Part shown: one piece after another, positions 30,671 through 37,135 of the stretch
Position numbering within the stretch: position 1 is the first letter of the stretch
How the letters are laid out: the number at the start of each line of letters is the position of its first letter
Origin: Erysipelotrichaceae bacterium
Lineage (GTDB): Bacteria; Bacillota_I; Bacilli_A; Erysipelotrichales; Erysipelotrichaceae
Direction of reading: 5' to 3'
Assembly (NCBI GenBank): GCA_030694975.1
Contig: JAUYTU010000029.1
Coordinates: 1 to 37,135 of the forward strand
Length of the DNA stretch: 37,135 nt
Translations under genes and position numbers: made by a program
Notes under the pieces: generated by a model
Told to the model about the DNA's origin: nothing
The model's input: the letters and a program-made list of their open reading frames with translations, nothing else
Database searches by the model: none

Positions 30671-33600
30671 ATGAGAAAAAATTGGTTGCATTGGGGTTTG
30701 GCATTTCTGATGCTGCTGACCCCGTTTTTATCGTTAAGAAGTGCAGAATCAGTGAAAGCTGTTTCCTCTGTAGAAATAACCATTCACTATAACCGTCCGG
30801 ATGGAATATACGAAGGATGGAACCTTTGGTTGTGGGAAAAGGATAAAGACGGTAAATCATTCAGTTTTTCCGGGGATGATGAGTTCGGTAAAGTCGCCGT
30901 TATCAAATTGGAAACCGATACGACTGAGTTTGGCTTTATTGTCCGTCTCAATGACTGGCAGGAAAAGGATATTGGGGATGACCGTTTCTTTACTGTCACT
31001 GACGGTAAAGCGGAGATTTGGTTAAAATCGGCAGATCCAGAAGTGTATTTAACTGCGCCATCCGTTGGTCCGGTAACACCTCCACCACCTTTAGTGGGTG
31101 ATTTAACATTAAAAGTCCATTATCATCGATTTGATAAGAACTTCGATCAATGGAATTTATGGATGTGGGCTCGAGGCCAAGAAGGTAATGCGTATAATTT
31201 TACCACCGAGGACAGTTACGGAAAAATCGCCACTTTTAAAATCGATCTTAAAGGTGCCAGTGATGTCGGCTTTATCATTCGTAAGGGTGAATGGCTTGCC
31301 AAAGATGTGGATTCGGATCGTTTTATTCCTGTAAGCCGTGCGAAAAACGGAATTCTGGAAGTATGGCTGTTACAAGGAGATTCACGTATTTATTACAATC
31401 CCAACGATGTGGATTTGTCGCCGAAGTTTTTAAGCGCGAAACTGGACGCGGTTGATCAAATCACGGTCACAACTTCGGTGCCGATTCCATTGGTTTATGA
31501 TAAAAAAGAAAAGCTGATTGTTAAGACCGGTACAACCGAAGTCGGTATCCGCAACATCGTTTTCCGTGAAGATGGCGGTAAACCGGTCGCAAGCAGCAGT
31601 TTTACGATTCTCTTAAGTGAACCCCTGGATTTATCAAAACCATATACATTAAGTCGTGAAGGTTACGGTTCAATCAATATCATCTTTAACGATGTTTTTT
31701 CTACCAAAGCTTTTGAGGAAGCCTATACCTACGAAGGTGAGTTGGGAGCTATTTATACTAAGGAGAAGTCAACCTTTAAACTTTGGGCACCCAGTGCGAC
31801 CAATGTTTCACTAAATCTGTACGCAGCCGGTAGCGGTGGTACACCGATCAAGAGTGTACCAATGGTCAAATCTGAAAAAGGTGTATGGATCGTTGAGCAG
31901 ACCGGGGATTTGCATGGTGTTTATTTTACCTATTCGGTCGAAGTATTGGGTAAAGTCAATGAAGCTGTCGATCCTTATGCTAAAGCGGTGGGTGTCAATG
32001 GTTTACGTGGAATGGTTGTTGATTTGAGTCAAACGGATCCCGAAGGATGGGGAAATGACAAGCGACCACAGTTTAAAGCGTTGACCGATGCGATCATATA
32101 TGAGTTGCACATCCGTGATATTTCGGTGCATCCGGAATCCGGAATAGAAAATAAAGGGAAATTTTTGGGATTGACGGAAAAAGGAACGGTCGGTCCGAAA
32201 GGTGTTAAGACCGGATTGGATCATTTGATCGATCTTGGCATCACGCATTTGCATTTGTTGCCGGCATTTGATTTCCGCTCAATCGACGAAACAACTTTAG
32301 AAAATAATTCGTTTAACTGGGGTTATGATCCGCAGCACTTCAATGTTCCGGAAGGTTCATATTCAACCGATCCGACCAAAGGTGAAGTGAGGATCAATGA
32401 ATTCAAGCAAATGGTCATGGCATTGCACAGTGCAGGAATTCGGGTCGTGATGGATGTTGTTTATAATCACACCGGTGCATCAGCCGATTCCGATTTCAGT
32501 AAAATCGTTCCAAATTATTATTATAGATTTAATGATGCCGGGGGATTCTCGAATGGTTCGGGCACGGGTAATGAAACAGCTTCCGAACGTTCAATGGTCA
32601 GAAAGCATTTTGTGGATTCGGTCGTGTATTGGGCGACTGAGTACAATGTTGACGGTTTCCGTTTTGATCTGATGGCTTTGCACGATATCGAAACCATGAA
32701 TGCCATTCGGGCAGCGTTGGATGAAGTTGATCCGACCATCCTTATCTATGGTGAAGGTTGGACCGGAGGCGAATCACCTTTACCAAATGATCAAAAAGCA
32801 TTGAAGAAAAATGCCGGTTTGCTTGAGCGAATTGCTGCTTTCTCGGATGATATCCGCGATGGCTTAAAAGGTCATGTGTTCACCGATACGGACAAAGGAT
32901 TTGTTAATGGTGAACCAGGTATGGAAGAAAGTGTTAAATTTGGAATCGTGGCATCGATCATGTTCAATGCCATTGAGTACTCTAAAGTCAAATATTCGAA
33001 GACGCCTTGGGCGAAGGAACCGTATCATACGATTACCTATGTGGAAGCCCATGACAATCTGACGCTGTGGGATAAGCTGATGAAATCCAATCCTGAAGCA
33101 TCGGAAGAAGAACTGATTAAGATGCACCGCATGGCCAATGCCATCGTGCTGACATCGCAAGGCATCCCCTTTATCCATGCGGGAAGTGAGTTCTTACGTA
33201 CCAAAAACGGCGATCATAATTCCTATAAATCGCCAGACAGTGTCAATCAGTTGGATTACAATCGCAAAGCTCAATATATGGATAATGTTGAATTCTTTAA
33301 AGGACTGATAAAACTTCGTAAAGAACATCCGGCTTTTAGAATGCCAGAAGCATCGCTGATCCGAGCAAACTTGAAATTTCTGGAAATGCCGGCAGCCAAT
33401 ATGGTTGGCTATACGTTATCTGGTAATGCCAATGGCGATGCATGGGAAACGATTGTGGTGTTGATGAATGCCAATGATGAAGAAGTCGAAGTCGAGTTAG
33501 AAAAGTCGGGTTGGGCAGTTATTGTCAATGGCGAACAAGCCGGAACCGAAGTCATTGAGAAGATTTCCGGGAATACGATCATCGTACCGGCAAAAACGTT

Positions 33601-33733
33601 AATCGTGGTGGTTGATTCAGGCAGTATCGGTTCGAATTTGTGGATTTATTTACTGTTGTTTGCTTTGGGAGCTGGCGCAAGTGGATACGTATATTGGCGT
33701 AAATCGAAAAAGAATGTGAAGGAAACGGCCTAA
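30671..33733 (+). CDS. pulA: Membrane-anchored type I pullulanase (GH13_14) with two CBM41 domains
   Basis: This 1020-residue secreted enzyme hydrolyses alpha-1,6 links in pullulan, glycogen or starch limit dextrins. A signal peptide (1 to about 31) is followed by two starch-binding CBM41 modules (about 33-128 and 143-243, each with the WNLW(L/M)W patch), a beta linker domain (about 245-345), a CBM48 (about 350-445) and the GH13 barrel. The type I signature is NWGYDP (549-554). The nucleophile is D666 (FRFDLM), the acid E695 (YGEGW), and the transition-state D795 (EAHDN). A C-terminal beta domain is followed by one membrane helix (about 990-1009) and a basic tail, with no LPXTG. It is therefore a cell-bound enzyme. 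Ribosome site: GAGGG. Confidence 0.93.
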   Translation: MRKNWLHWGLAFLMLLTPFLSLRSAESVKAVSSVEITIHYNRPDGIYEGWNLWLWEKDKDGKSFSFSGDDEFGKVAVIKLETDTTEFGFIVRLNDWQEKDIGDDRFFTVTDGKAEIWLKSADPEVYLTAPSVGPVTPPPPLVGDLTLKVHYHRFDKNFDQWNLWMWARGQEGNAYNFTTEDSYGKIATFKIDLKGASDVGFIIRKGEWLAKDVDSDRFIPVSRAKNGILEVWLLQGDSRIYYNPNDVDLSPKFLSAKLDAVDQITVTTSVPIPLVYDKKEKLIVKTGTTEVGIRNIVFREDGGKPVASSSFTILLSEPLDLSKPYTLSREGYGSINIIFNDVFSTKAFEEAYTYEGELGAIYTKEKSTFKLWAPSATNVSLNLYAAGSGGTPIKSVPMVKSEKGVWIVEQTGDLHGVYFTYSVEVLGKVNEAVDPYAKAVGVNGLRGMVVDLSQTDPEGWGNDKRPQFKALTDAIIYELHIRDISVHPESGIENKGKFLGLTEKGTVGPKGVKTGLDHLIDLGITHLHLLPAFDFRSIDETTLENNSFNWGYDPQHFNVPEGSYSTDPTKGEVRINEFKQMVMALHSAGIRVVMDVVYNHTGASADSDFSKIVPNYYYRFNDAGGFSNGSGTGNETASERSMVRKHFVDSVVYWATEYNVDGFRFDLMALHDIETMNAIRAALDEVDPTILIYGEGWTGGESPLPNDQKALKKNAGLLERIAAFSDDIRDGLKGHVFTDTDKGFVNGEPGMEESVKFGIVASIMFNAIEYSKVKYSKTPWAKEPYHTITYVEAHDNLTLWDKLMKSNPEASEEELIKMHRMANAIVLTSQGIPFIHAGSEFLRTKNGDHNSYKSPDSVNQLDYNRKAQYMDNVEFFKGLIKLRKEHPAFRMPEASLIRANLKFLEMPAANMVGYTLSGNANGDAWETIVVLMNANDEEVEVELEKSGWAVIVNGEQAGTEVIEKISGNTIIVPAKTLIVVVDSGSIGSNLWIYLLLFALGAGASGYVYWRKSKKNVKETA

Positions 33734-33748
33734 GCCGTTTCTTTTTTT
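33722..33748 (+). terminator. Terminator of the pullulanase gene
   Basis: GAAACGGC-CTAA-GCCGTTTC followed by seven T; the stop codon is in the loop. Confidence 0.87.
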
Positions 33749-33807
33749 GTATTTATCGATGTATAATATGGATATACTTAAACATATAAAGGTAAAAGGT
33801 CAAATTT

Positions 33808-34176
33808 ATGCAAAAGCAATTTATTCTATTTGTTTTGCTGTCGATTATCATCGCATTTTTCGCTATTACCAATGCCGACATCATGACGGTACGCTTATTT
33901 TTCTGGACGTATGATTTATCCGGGTCGTTGGTCATACTGATTTCTGTTGCCCTGGGTGGACTTTTGGTTTTTCTTTTTGGGTTAGTTACTTTCTTTAAAC
34001 ATAAAAAAATCGTTTGGGATTTGCATAAAGACGTAAAGTCAGCAAAAAGCACCATCGATGAACTGACAAAGCAGAAGAATTTAAATCTTCAACAGATCGA
34101 AGATCTTAAAGCCGAGTTATCTAGCAATCGCGAAGAAACGATTCGTGCGATGCAAACAAAAAATCAAGTTCAATAA
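33808..34176 (+). CDS. LapA-domain (DUF1049) membrane protein
   Basis: This 122-residue protein has two membrane helices (about 3-22 and 40-64) with the DUF1049/LapA pattern: TNADIMTVRLFFW between them and GLVTFFKHKK after the second. The last ~50 residues form a charged coiled-coil on the cytoplasmic side. LapA (YciS in E. coli) helps with lipopolysaccharide assembly control; in Gram-positive bacteria its role is unknown. A TATAAT lies at 33762-33767, but its -35 would fall in the pullulanase terminator, so the promoter is uncertain. The next gene starts two bases after its stop. Confidence 0.82.
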   Translation: MQKQFILFVLLSIIIAFFAITNADIMTVRLFFWTYDLSGSLVILISVALGGLLVFLFGLVTFFKHKKIVWDLHKDVKSAKSTIDELTKQKNLNLQQIEDLKAELSSNREETIRAMQTKNQVQ

Positions 34177-34178
34177 TT

Positions 34179-35126
34179 ATGCGCAGTGATATCATCGCTT
34201 GGCTTTGTCAAGGCGATCCATCCATCATCTATCAGGTAAATCGGGATCTTTATCAAAAAGAAGATTCCGTTTTATGCATGCTTAAAGAAGATATATCGAA
34301 GGATGGGTGGGGTGAGCAACTTTTAAAGTTACAAAAAGATGACGGTCACTGGGGATTGGGGTATTATCAGCCGAAATGGACCAGTACGCATTACACGTTG
34401 CTCATGTTGAAGAATCTTGGGATCGAGTCAAGTGAATCTTTAGTTAAGATTTGTGGGCTCGTCCTGGATGAAGAAAAGGGCCGTGACGGAGGAATATCAC
34501 CGACAGCTCACCGTGTTCACAGTGATTGTTGCATCACGGGCATGTTTTTGAATATCTCGGCATATTTCGGTATTGATCAACAGCGTATTAACTCTTTGAT
34601 TGATTATCTGATTAAAATGCAATTACCGGATGGCGGATATAATTGCCGACATCCCCGCTATAAAGTTCATCATGCTTCATTCCATACGACAATTTGTGTG
34701 TTGGAAGGGTTGTGGGAGTATGAAAGTCAAGGCTATACGAATCGTATCGCTGAGGTCATTGCCACAAGAAAGCTTGCTGAGGAGTTCTTGCTGATGCATC
34801 ACTTGTATTTAAGTGATAAAGATGCTCGTGTAATCGACCCGCAATTTCTTGCTTTGCACTATCCGACTCACTGGCATTACGATGTTTTTCGGGCACTGGA
34901 GTATTTTGCCATTACCAAACATCCCTACGATTTTCGCTTGAAAGAAGCGTTGGCTTGGCTGTCATCAAATGAAGTTGAAAGCAAGTTTCCTTTGAGTCCC
35001 AAGTATCCTGGGAATATGCACTTTCAACTCGAAAAATCAGGGAAGTACAGTCGAATAAATACATTGCGAGCGTATCGGATTCTGAAAGCTTGGAATTTAT
35101 TGGAAGAATTGGACGATCATGGGTAG
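34179..35126 (+). CDS. Alpha/alpha-toroid protein (prenyltransferase/squalene-cyclase-like repeats)
   Basis: The 315-residue soluble protein has repeats typical of the terpenoid-cyclase/prenyltransferase-like toroid: DDGHWGLGYYQPKWTSTHYT, ISPTAHRVHSDCCITG, QLPDGGYNCRHPRYKVHH and a late HPYDFRLKEALAWL, with Gln-Gly-Trp-like turns. There is no DxDD or other catalytic acid motif for cyclisation, so it may be a binding or carbohydrate/lipid-linked protein of this fold. Its ATG lies two bases after the LapA-type gene's stop with no ribosome site of its own, so it is probably coupled. The function is unknown. Confidence 0.72.
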   Translation: MRSDIIAWLCQGDPSIIYQVNRDLYQKEDSVLCMLKEDISKDGWGEQLLKLQKDDGHWGLGYYQPKWTSTHYTLLMLKNLGIESSESLVKICGLVLDEEKGRDGGISPTAHRVHSDCCITGMFLNISAYFGIDQQRINSLIDYLIKMQLPDGGYNCRHPRYKVHHASFHTTICVLEGLWEYESQGYTNRIAEVIATRKLAEEFLLMHHLYLSDKDARVIDPQFLALHYPTHWHYDVFRALEYFAITKHPYDFRLKEALAWLSSNEVESKFPLSPKYPGNMHFQLEKSGKYSRINTLRAYRILKAWNLLEELDDHG

Positions 35127-35162
35127 AATTACGTCGTCCGAGTATAGAAAGGGGTGGTTTGC

Positions 35163-36050
35163 ATGATTGAAGTTAAGAATTGTACGATGCTTTATTCGAG
35201 TAAAAAAGGGGTCACGGATGTCAGTTTTAATGTAAGAGAAGGGGAAGTGTTTGGCTATTTGGGTCCTAACGGTGCCGGTAAGACCACCACGATTCGCTGC
35301 ATGTTGGGATTTATGAAAGCTCAAGAAGGTAAGATTATCATTAATGGATTGGATAGTTGGGCCGATGCCGCAAAAATTCAGTCAAGTGTCGGATACATTC
35401 CCGGGGAAATGTCGTTGTTTGATGAGATGACCGGAATCGAGTTTTTGAATTTCTTATTACAGATGCGTGGTGTAAAGGATAAAACCCGGTTAAATGAATT
35501 GTTGGTGCTCTTTGATCTTGATCCTAAAGGTATAATCCGTAAGATGTCAAAAGGTATGAAGCAAAAGGTCGGATTAATTGCGGCCTTTATGCATGATCCC
35601 CAAGTATATATTCTGGATGAGCCTTCCAGTGGTCTGGATCCTTTGATGCAACAGGTATTTGTCAATCTTATTAAAGAAGAGCGTAAGCGCGGTAAAACAA
35701 TACTGATGTCTTCGCACAGTTTTGAGGAAGTGGATAAGACGTGCGACCGTATTGCGATGATCCGGGACGGTAAAATCGTACTGGTAGAAGATATTGAAGT
35801 CGTTAAAAAACACCGACGTAAAATATTCTCGGTGTCCGTGAGTAATCCGATGGAAATTGCCAAGATGAAGCAATTGGGGATTTCGGTGGTTTTTGAAAAT
35901 GATTCCTCTGCGGATGTTGAGGTATTGGGAGATTTCGGACCGTTCTTTGAAATGCTTAAACAAATCGATGTTGTGGATTTGGATGTTAAGACACAGCGAT
36001 TGGAAGATATATTTATGCATTTTTACGGTAAGGAGGATGACTTCCGATGA
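35163..36050 (+). CDS. ABC-2 type exporter ATP-binding protein
   Basis: The ATPase has 295 residues from ATG 35163 (AAAGGGGTGG upstream; a GTG at 35154 lies within that site). Walker A is GPNGAGKT (34-41), the signature is MSKGMKQK (128-135), and Walker B is VYILDE with E153, then SSGLDPL. The C-terminus (about 215-295) is the accessory domain of drug or peptide exporters of the CcmA/NatA type. The next gene overlaps by 4 bases (ATGA) and encodes the permease. Together they probably export a lipid, peptide or drug; the substrate is not visible. The inverted repeat 35111-35139 lies before it with no T run. Confidence 0.9.
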   Translation: MIEVKNCTMLYSSKKGVTDVSFNVREGEVFGYLGPNGAGKTTTIRCMLGFMKAQEGKIIINGLDSWADAAKIQSSVGYIPGEMSLFDEMTGIEFLNFLLQMRGVKDKTRLNELLVLFDLDPKGIIRKMSKGMKQKVGLIAAFMHDPQVYILDEPSSGLDPLMQQVFVNLIKEERKRGKTILMSSHSFEEVDKTCDRIAMIRDGKIVLVEDIEVVKKHRRKIFSVSVSNPMEIAKMKQLGISVVFENDSSADVEVLGDFGPFFEMLKQIDVVDLDVKTQRLEDIFMHFYGKEDDFR

Positions 36051-36844
36051 GTATTCCATTGTTTAAAGCAACATTAAAGGCGAATTGGAAGTTGTTGTCG
36101 ATATTTGTCGCAGTCATGATTTTCTATTCTCTGACAATTATGTACATGTTTGATCCTGTGGTTATTGATTCGATGGAGGTTATGTTGAAACTGTTGCCTC
36201 AAGAACTGATCAAGGCCTTTGGATATCAATTGCAAGTACCTAGTTATGTAGGTTTTCTGGCTTCCTATTTCTATGGTTTTTTGGCAGTTGGATTTCCGAC
36301 GATTTTTACGGTCATCATCGGATATCGCCTTGTGGGTAAAATGGTGGATAACGGCTCGATGGCGTATTTGTTGGCGACTCCCAATTCCAGGATTAAAATC
36401 GTTTTAACACAAGCCATCGTATTTGTCTTGATGCTGGCACTGTTAGTGTTGGGCATTGTGATTGCCGGTGTCATCTTTTCGGAGATGAGATTTCCAGGTG
36501 AACTGGAAATGGAAAAGTTCTTTTTGATCAATGTTACGTTGTTTTTCTATCTGTTTGCGATCAGTTCGATCAGCTTCTTAGCTTCGTGTCTGTTTAATGA
36601 TGGGAAGAATGCTGTTTTGTTTGGAACTTCGCTGCCGGTCGGGTTTTTGATTTTCCAAATGTTAGGTGCTCAAGGGGACAAATTAGAGGTGCTTAAATAT
36701 TTTACTTTACTAACTTTGTATCAACCGAATGAAATTATCATTGCCGGTTATCAGCCGTGGCCGATGTTTGCATTAGCAGTGACAGGCTTTGTATTTTATG
36801 GTTTGTCGTTGTTGATTTTCAAACGGCGTAATCTGCCGATTTAA
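36047..36844 (+). CDS. ABC-2 type exporter permease
   Basis: The 265-residue protein has about six membrane helices, with one at the N-terminus (about 14-32), a pair around 68-90, then LVGKMVDNGSMAYLLATPNSR, the ABC-2 coupling motif, and four helices towards the C-terminus ending in a basic tail (KRRNLPI). It overlaps the ATPase gene as ATGA and is preceded by AAGGAGG. Similar pairs (NatAB, BcrAB-like) pump drugs, bacitracin-like peptides or sodium. It closes the + strand cluster and is followed by a terminator. Confidence 0.88.
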   Translation: MSIPLFKATLKANWKLLSIFVAVMIFYSLTIMYMFDPVVIDSMEVMLKLLPQELIKAFGYQLQVPSYVGFLASYFYGFLAVGFPTIFTVIIGYRLVGKMVDNGSMAYLLATPNSRIKIVLTQAIVFVLMLALLVLGIVIAGVIFSEMRFPGELEMEKFFLINVTLFFYLFAISSISFLASCLFNDGKNAVLFGTSLPVGFLIFQMLGAQGDKLEVLKYFTLLTLYQPNEIIIAGYQPWPMFALAVTGFVFYGLSLLIFKRRNLPI

Positions 36845-36847
36845 ACT

Positions 36848-36872
36848 GCCGGTTTCACGACCGGCTTTTTTT
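36848..36872 (+). terminator. Terminator of the exporter operon
   Basis: GCCGGT-TTCACG-ACCGGC followed by seven T, four bases after the stop. Confidence 0.87.
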
Positions 36873-36931
36873 GTGATTTTTATCATTTTCCAACGCCTGA
36901 AAAACTTTTTCAAGAAAGTACTGTTTTAGTG

Positions 36932-36961
36932 TTGACATAGGGTTAGGGTATTTGATATTAT
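36932..36961 (+). promoter_or_regulatory. rRNA operon promoter
   Basis: TTGACA (36932-36937), 18-bp spacer, TATTAT (36956-36961). It lies about 135 bases upstream of the 16S start. Confidence 0.75.
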
Positions 36962-37001
36962 GTACAAGCCTGCTCGATGAGGGGCAAAAAAAAGAAGCCG
37001 A

Positions 37002-37017
37002 TTGATCTTTGAAAACT
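37002..37017 (+). promoter_or_regulatory. boxA-like rRNA antitermination site in the leader
   Basis: TTGATCTTTGAAAACT matches the usual Firmicutes leader boxA (TGNTCTTTGAAAA). Nus factors bind it and prevent early termination. A small hairpin AACTC-GTCA-GAGTT (37060-37073) follows and may take part in processing. Confidence 0.6.
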
Positions 37018-37094
37018 AAATAGGAAACACCAAGTACAAGACAAAAATTTTAAAAATTTAACTCGTCAGAGTTTAAAAAAATAATGAGCAGATC

Positions 37095-37135
<41 letters not shown>

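Noticed and set aside
35111-35139. Inverted repeat GGACGA/TCGTCC before the exporter genes as a terminator
   Set aside because: Six-bp arms around a 17-base loop and no T run; it may be chance.
35378-36059. Two 161-codon open frames on the minus strand
   Set aside because: Both are antisense shadows of the exporter ATPase, whose Walker motifs and ribosome site are clear.

Overview
This window is the chromosome of a low-GC Gram-positive bacterium (Bacillota or a walled relative of the Mollicutes; an Erysipelotrichia- or Izemoplasma-like anaerobe is my guess, from gene content only). The + strand ends in the first ~40 bases of a 16S rRNA gene behind its own promoter. Tryptophans in conserved motifs are TGG and TGA, TAA and TAG all end genes, so the standard bacterial code applies.

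Region 1 (1-4400) is accessory and decayed. It opens with the tail of an IS21-type element (last codons of IstB, a hairpin and three 22-bp phased repeats). Two unrecognised membrane proteins follow, one apparently frameshifted, with an intact IS30-family element between them. That element sits in the 3' part of a RhuM/Fic-type gene which also carries an in-frame amber codon. Region 2 (4400-11000) holds a lactate dehydrogenase-like gene. Next to it is a cell-surface cluster: a transglutaminase-like protein with Ig-like and MucBP domains, a lipoprotein, an MBOAT O-acyltransferase and an AlgX/AlgJ-like (DHHW) partner, which together look like an envelope O-acylation module. Region 3 (10884-13920, minus) is a three-gene redox cassette: a phytoene desaturase/retinol saturase-like flavoprotein, an NTF2/SnoaL-like protein and a short-chain dehydrogenase. 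Region 4 (14000-18450) has a YczE-like membrane protein, a GNAT, a set of small Cys-rich or fragmentary ORFs leading into a DUF6144-like protein, a frameshifted degV/fakB and an RsuA/RluF-type pseudouridine synthase.

Region 5 (18461-23315, minus) is the clearest metabolic unit: six tightly packed genes for a multi-subunit amino-acid (most likely L-proline) dehydrogenase (Fer2 protein, FAD/NAD oxidoreductase, ferredoxin, BFD-like [2Fe-2S] protein, DAO-type flavoprotein) followed by L-glutamate-gamma-semialdehyde dehydrogenase, giving a proline to P5C to glutamate route. Region 6 (23523-27250) has a bacterial eRF1-like protein, a TetR regulator divergent from two paralogous small membrane proteins, a cytochrome-b5-like lipoprotein, and csoR-copZ with a textbook copper operator.

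Region 7 (27257-30610) is a Fur-boxed ferric iron ABC importer (binding lipoprotein, fused permease, short ATPase). Region 8 (30620-33748) is a large membrane-anchored type I pullulanase under a promoter containing a catabolite-repression-like operator. Region 9 (33808-36872) has a LapA-domain protein, an alpha/alpha-toroid protein related to prenyltransferase/terpene-cyclase folds, and an ABC-2 exporter pair. The window closes with the rrn promoter and the start of 16S rRNA. No tRNA, CRISPR array or phage module was seen. Unlisted gaps over 300 bp were not found; the 195-bp gap at 368-562 and the 208-bp gap at 3505-3712 hold nothing I can name.
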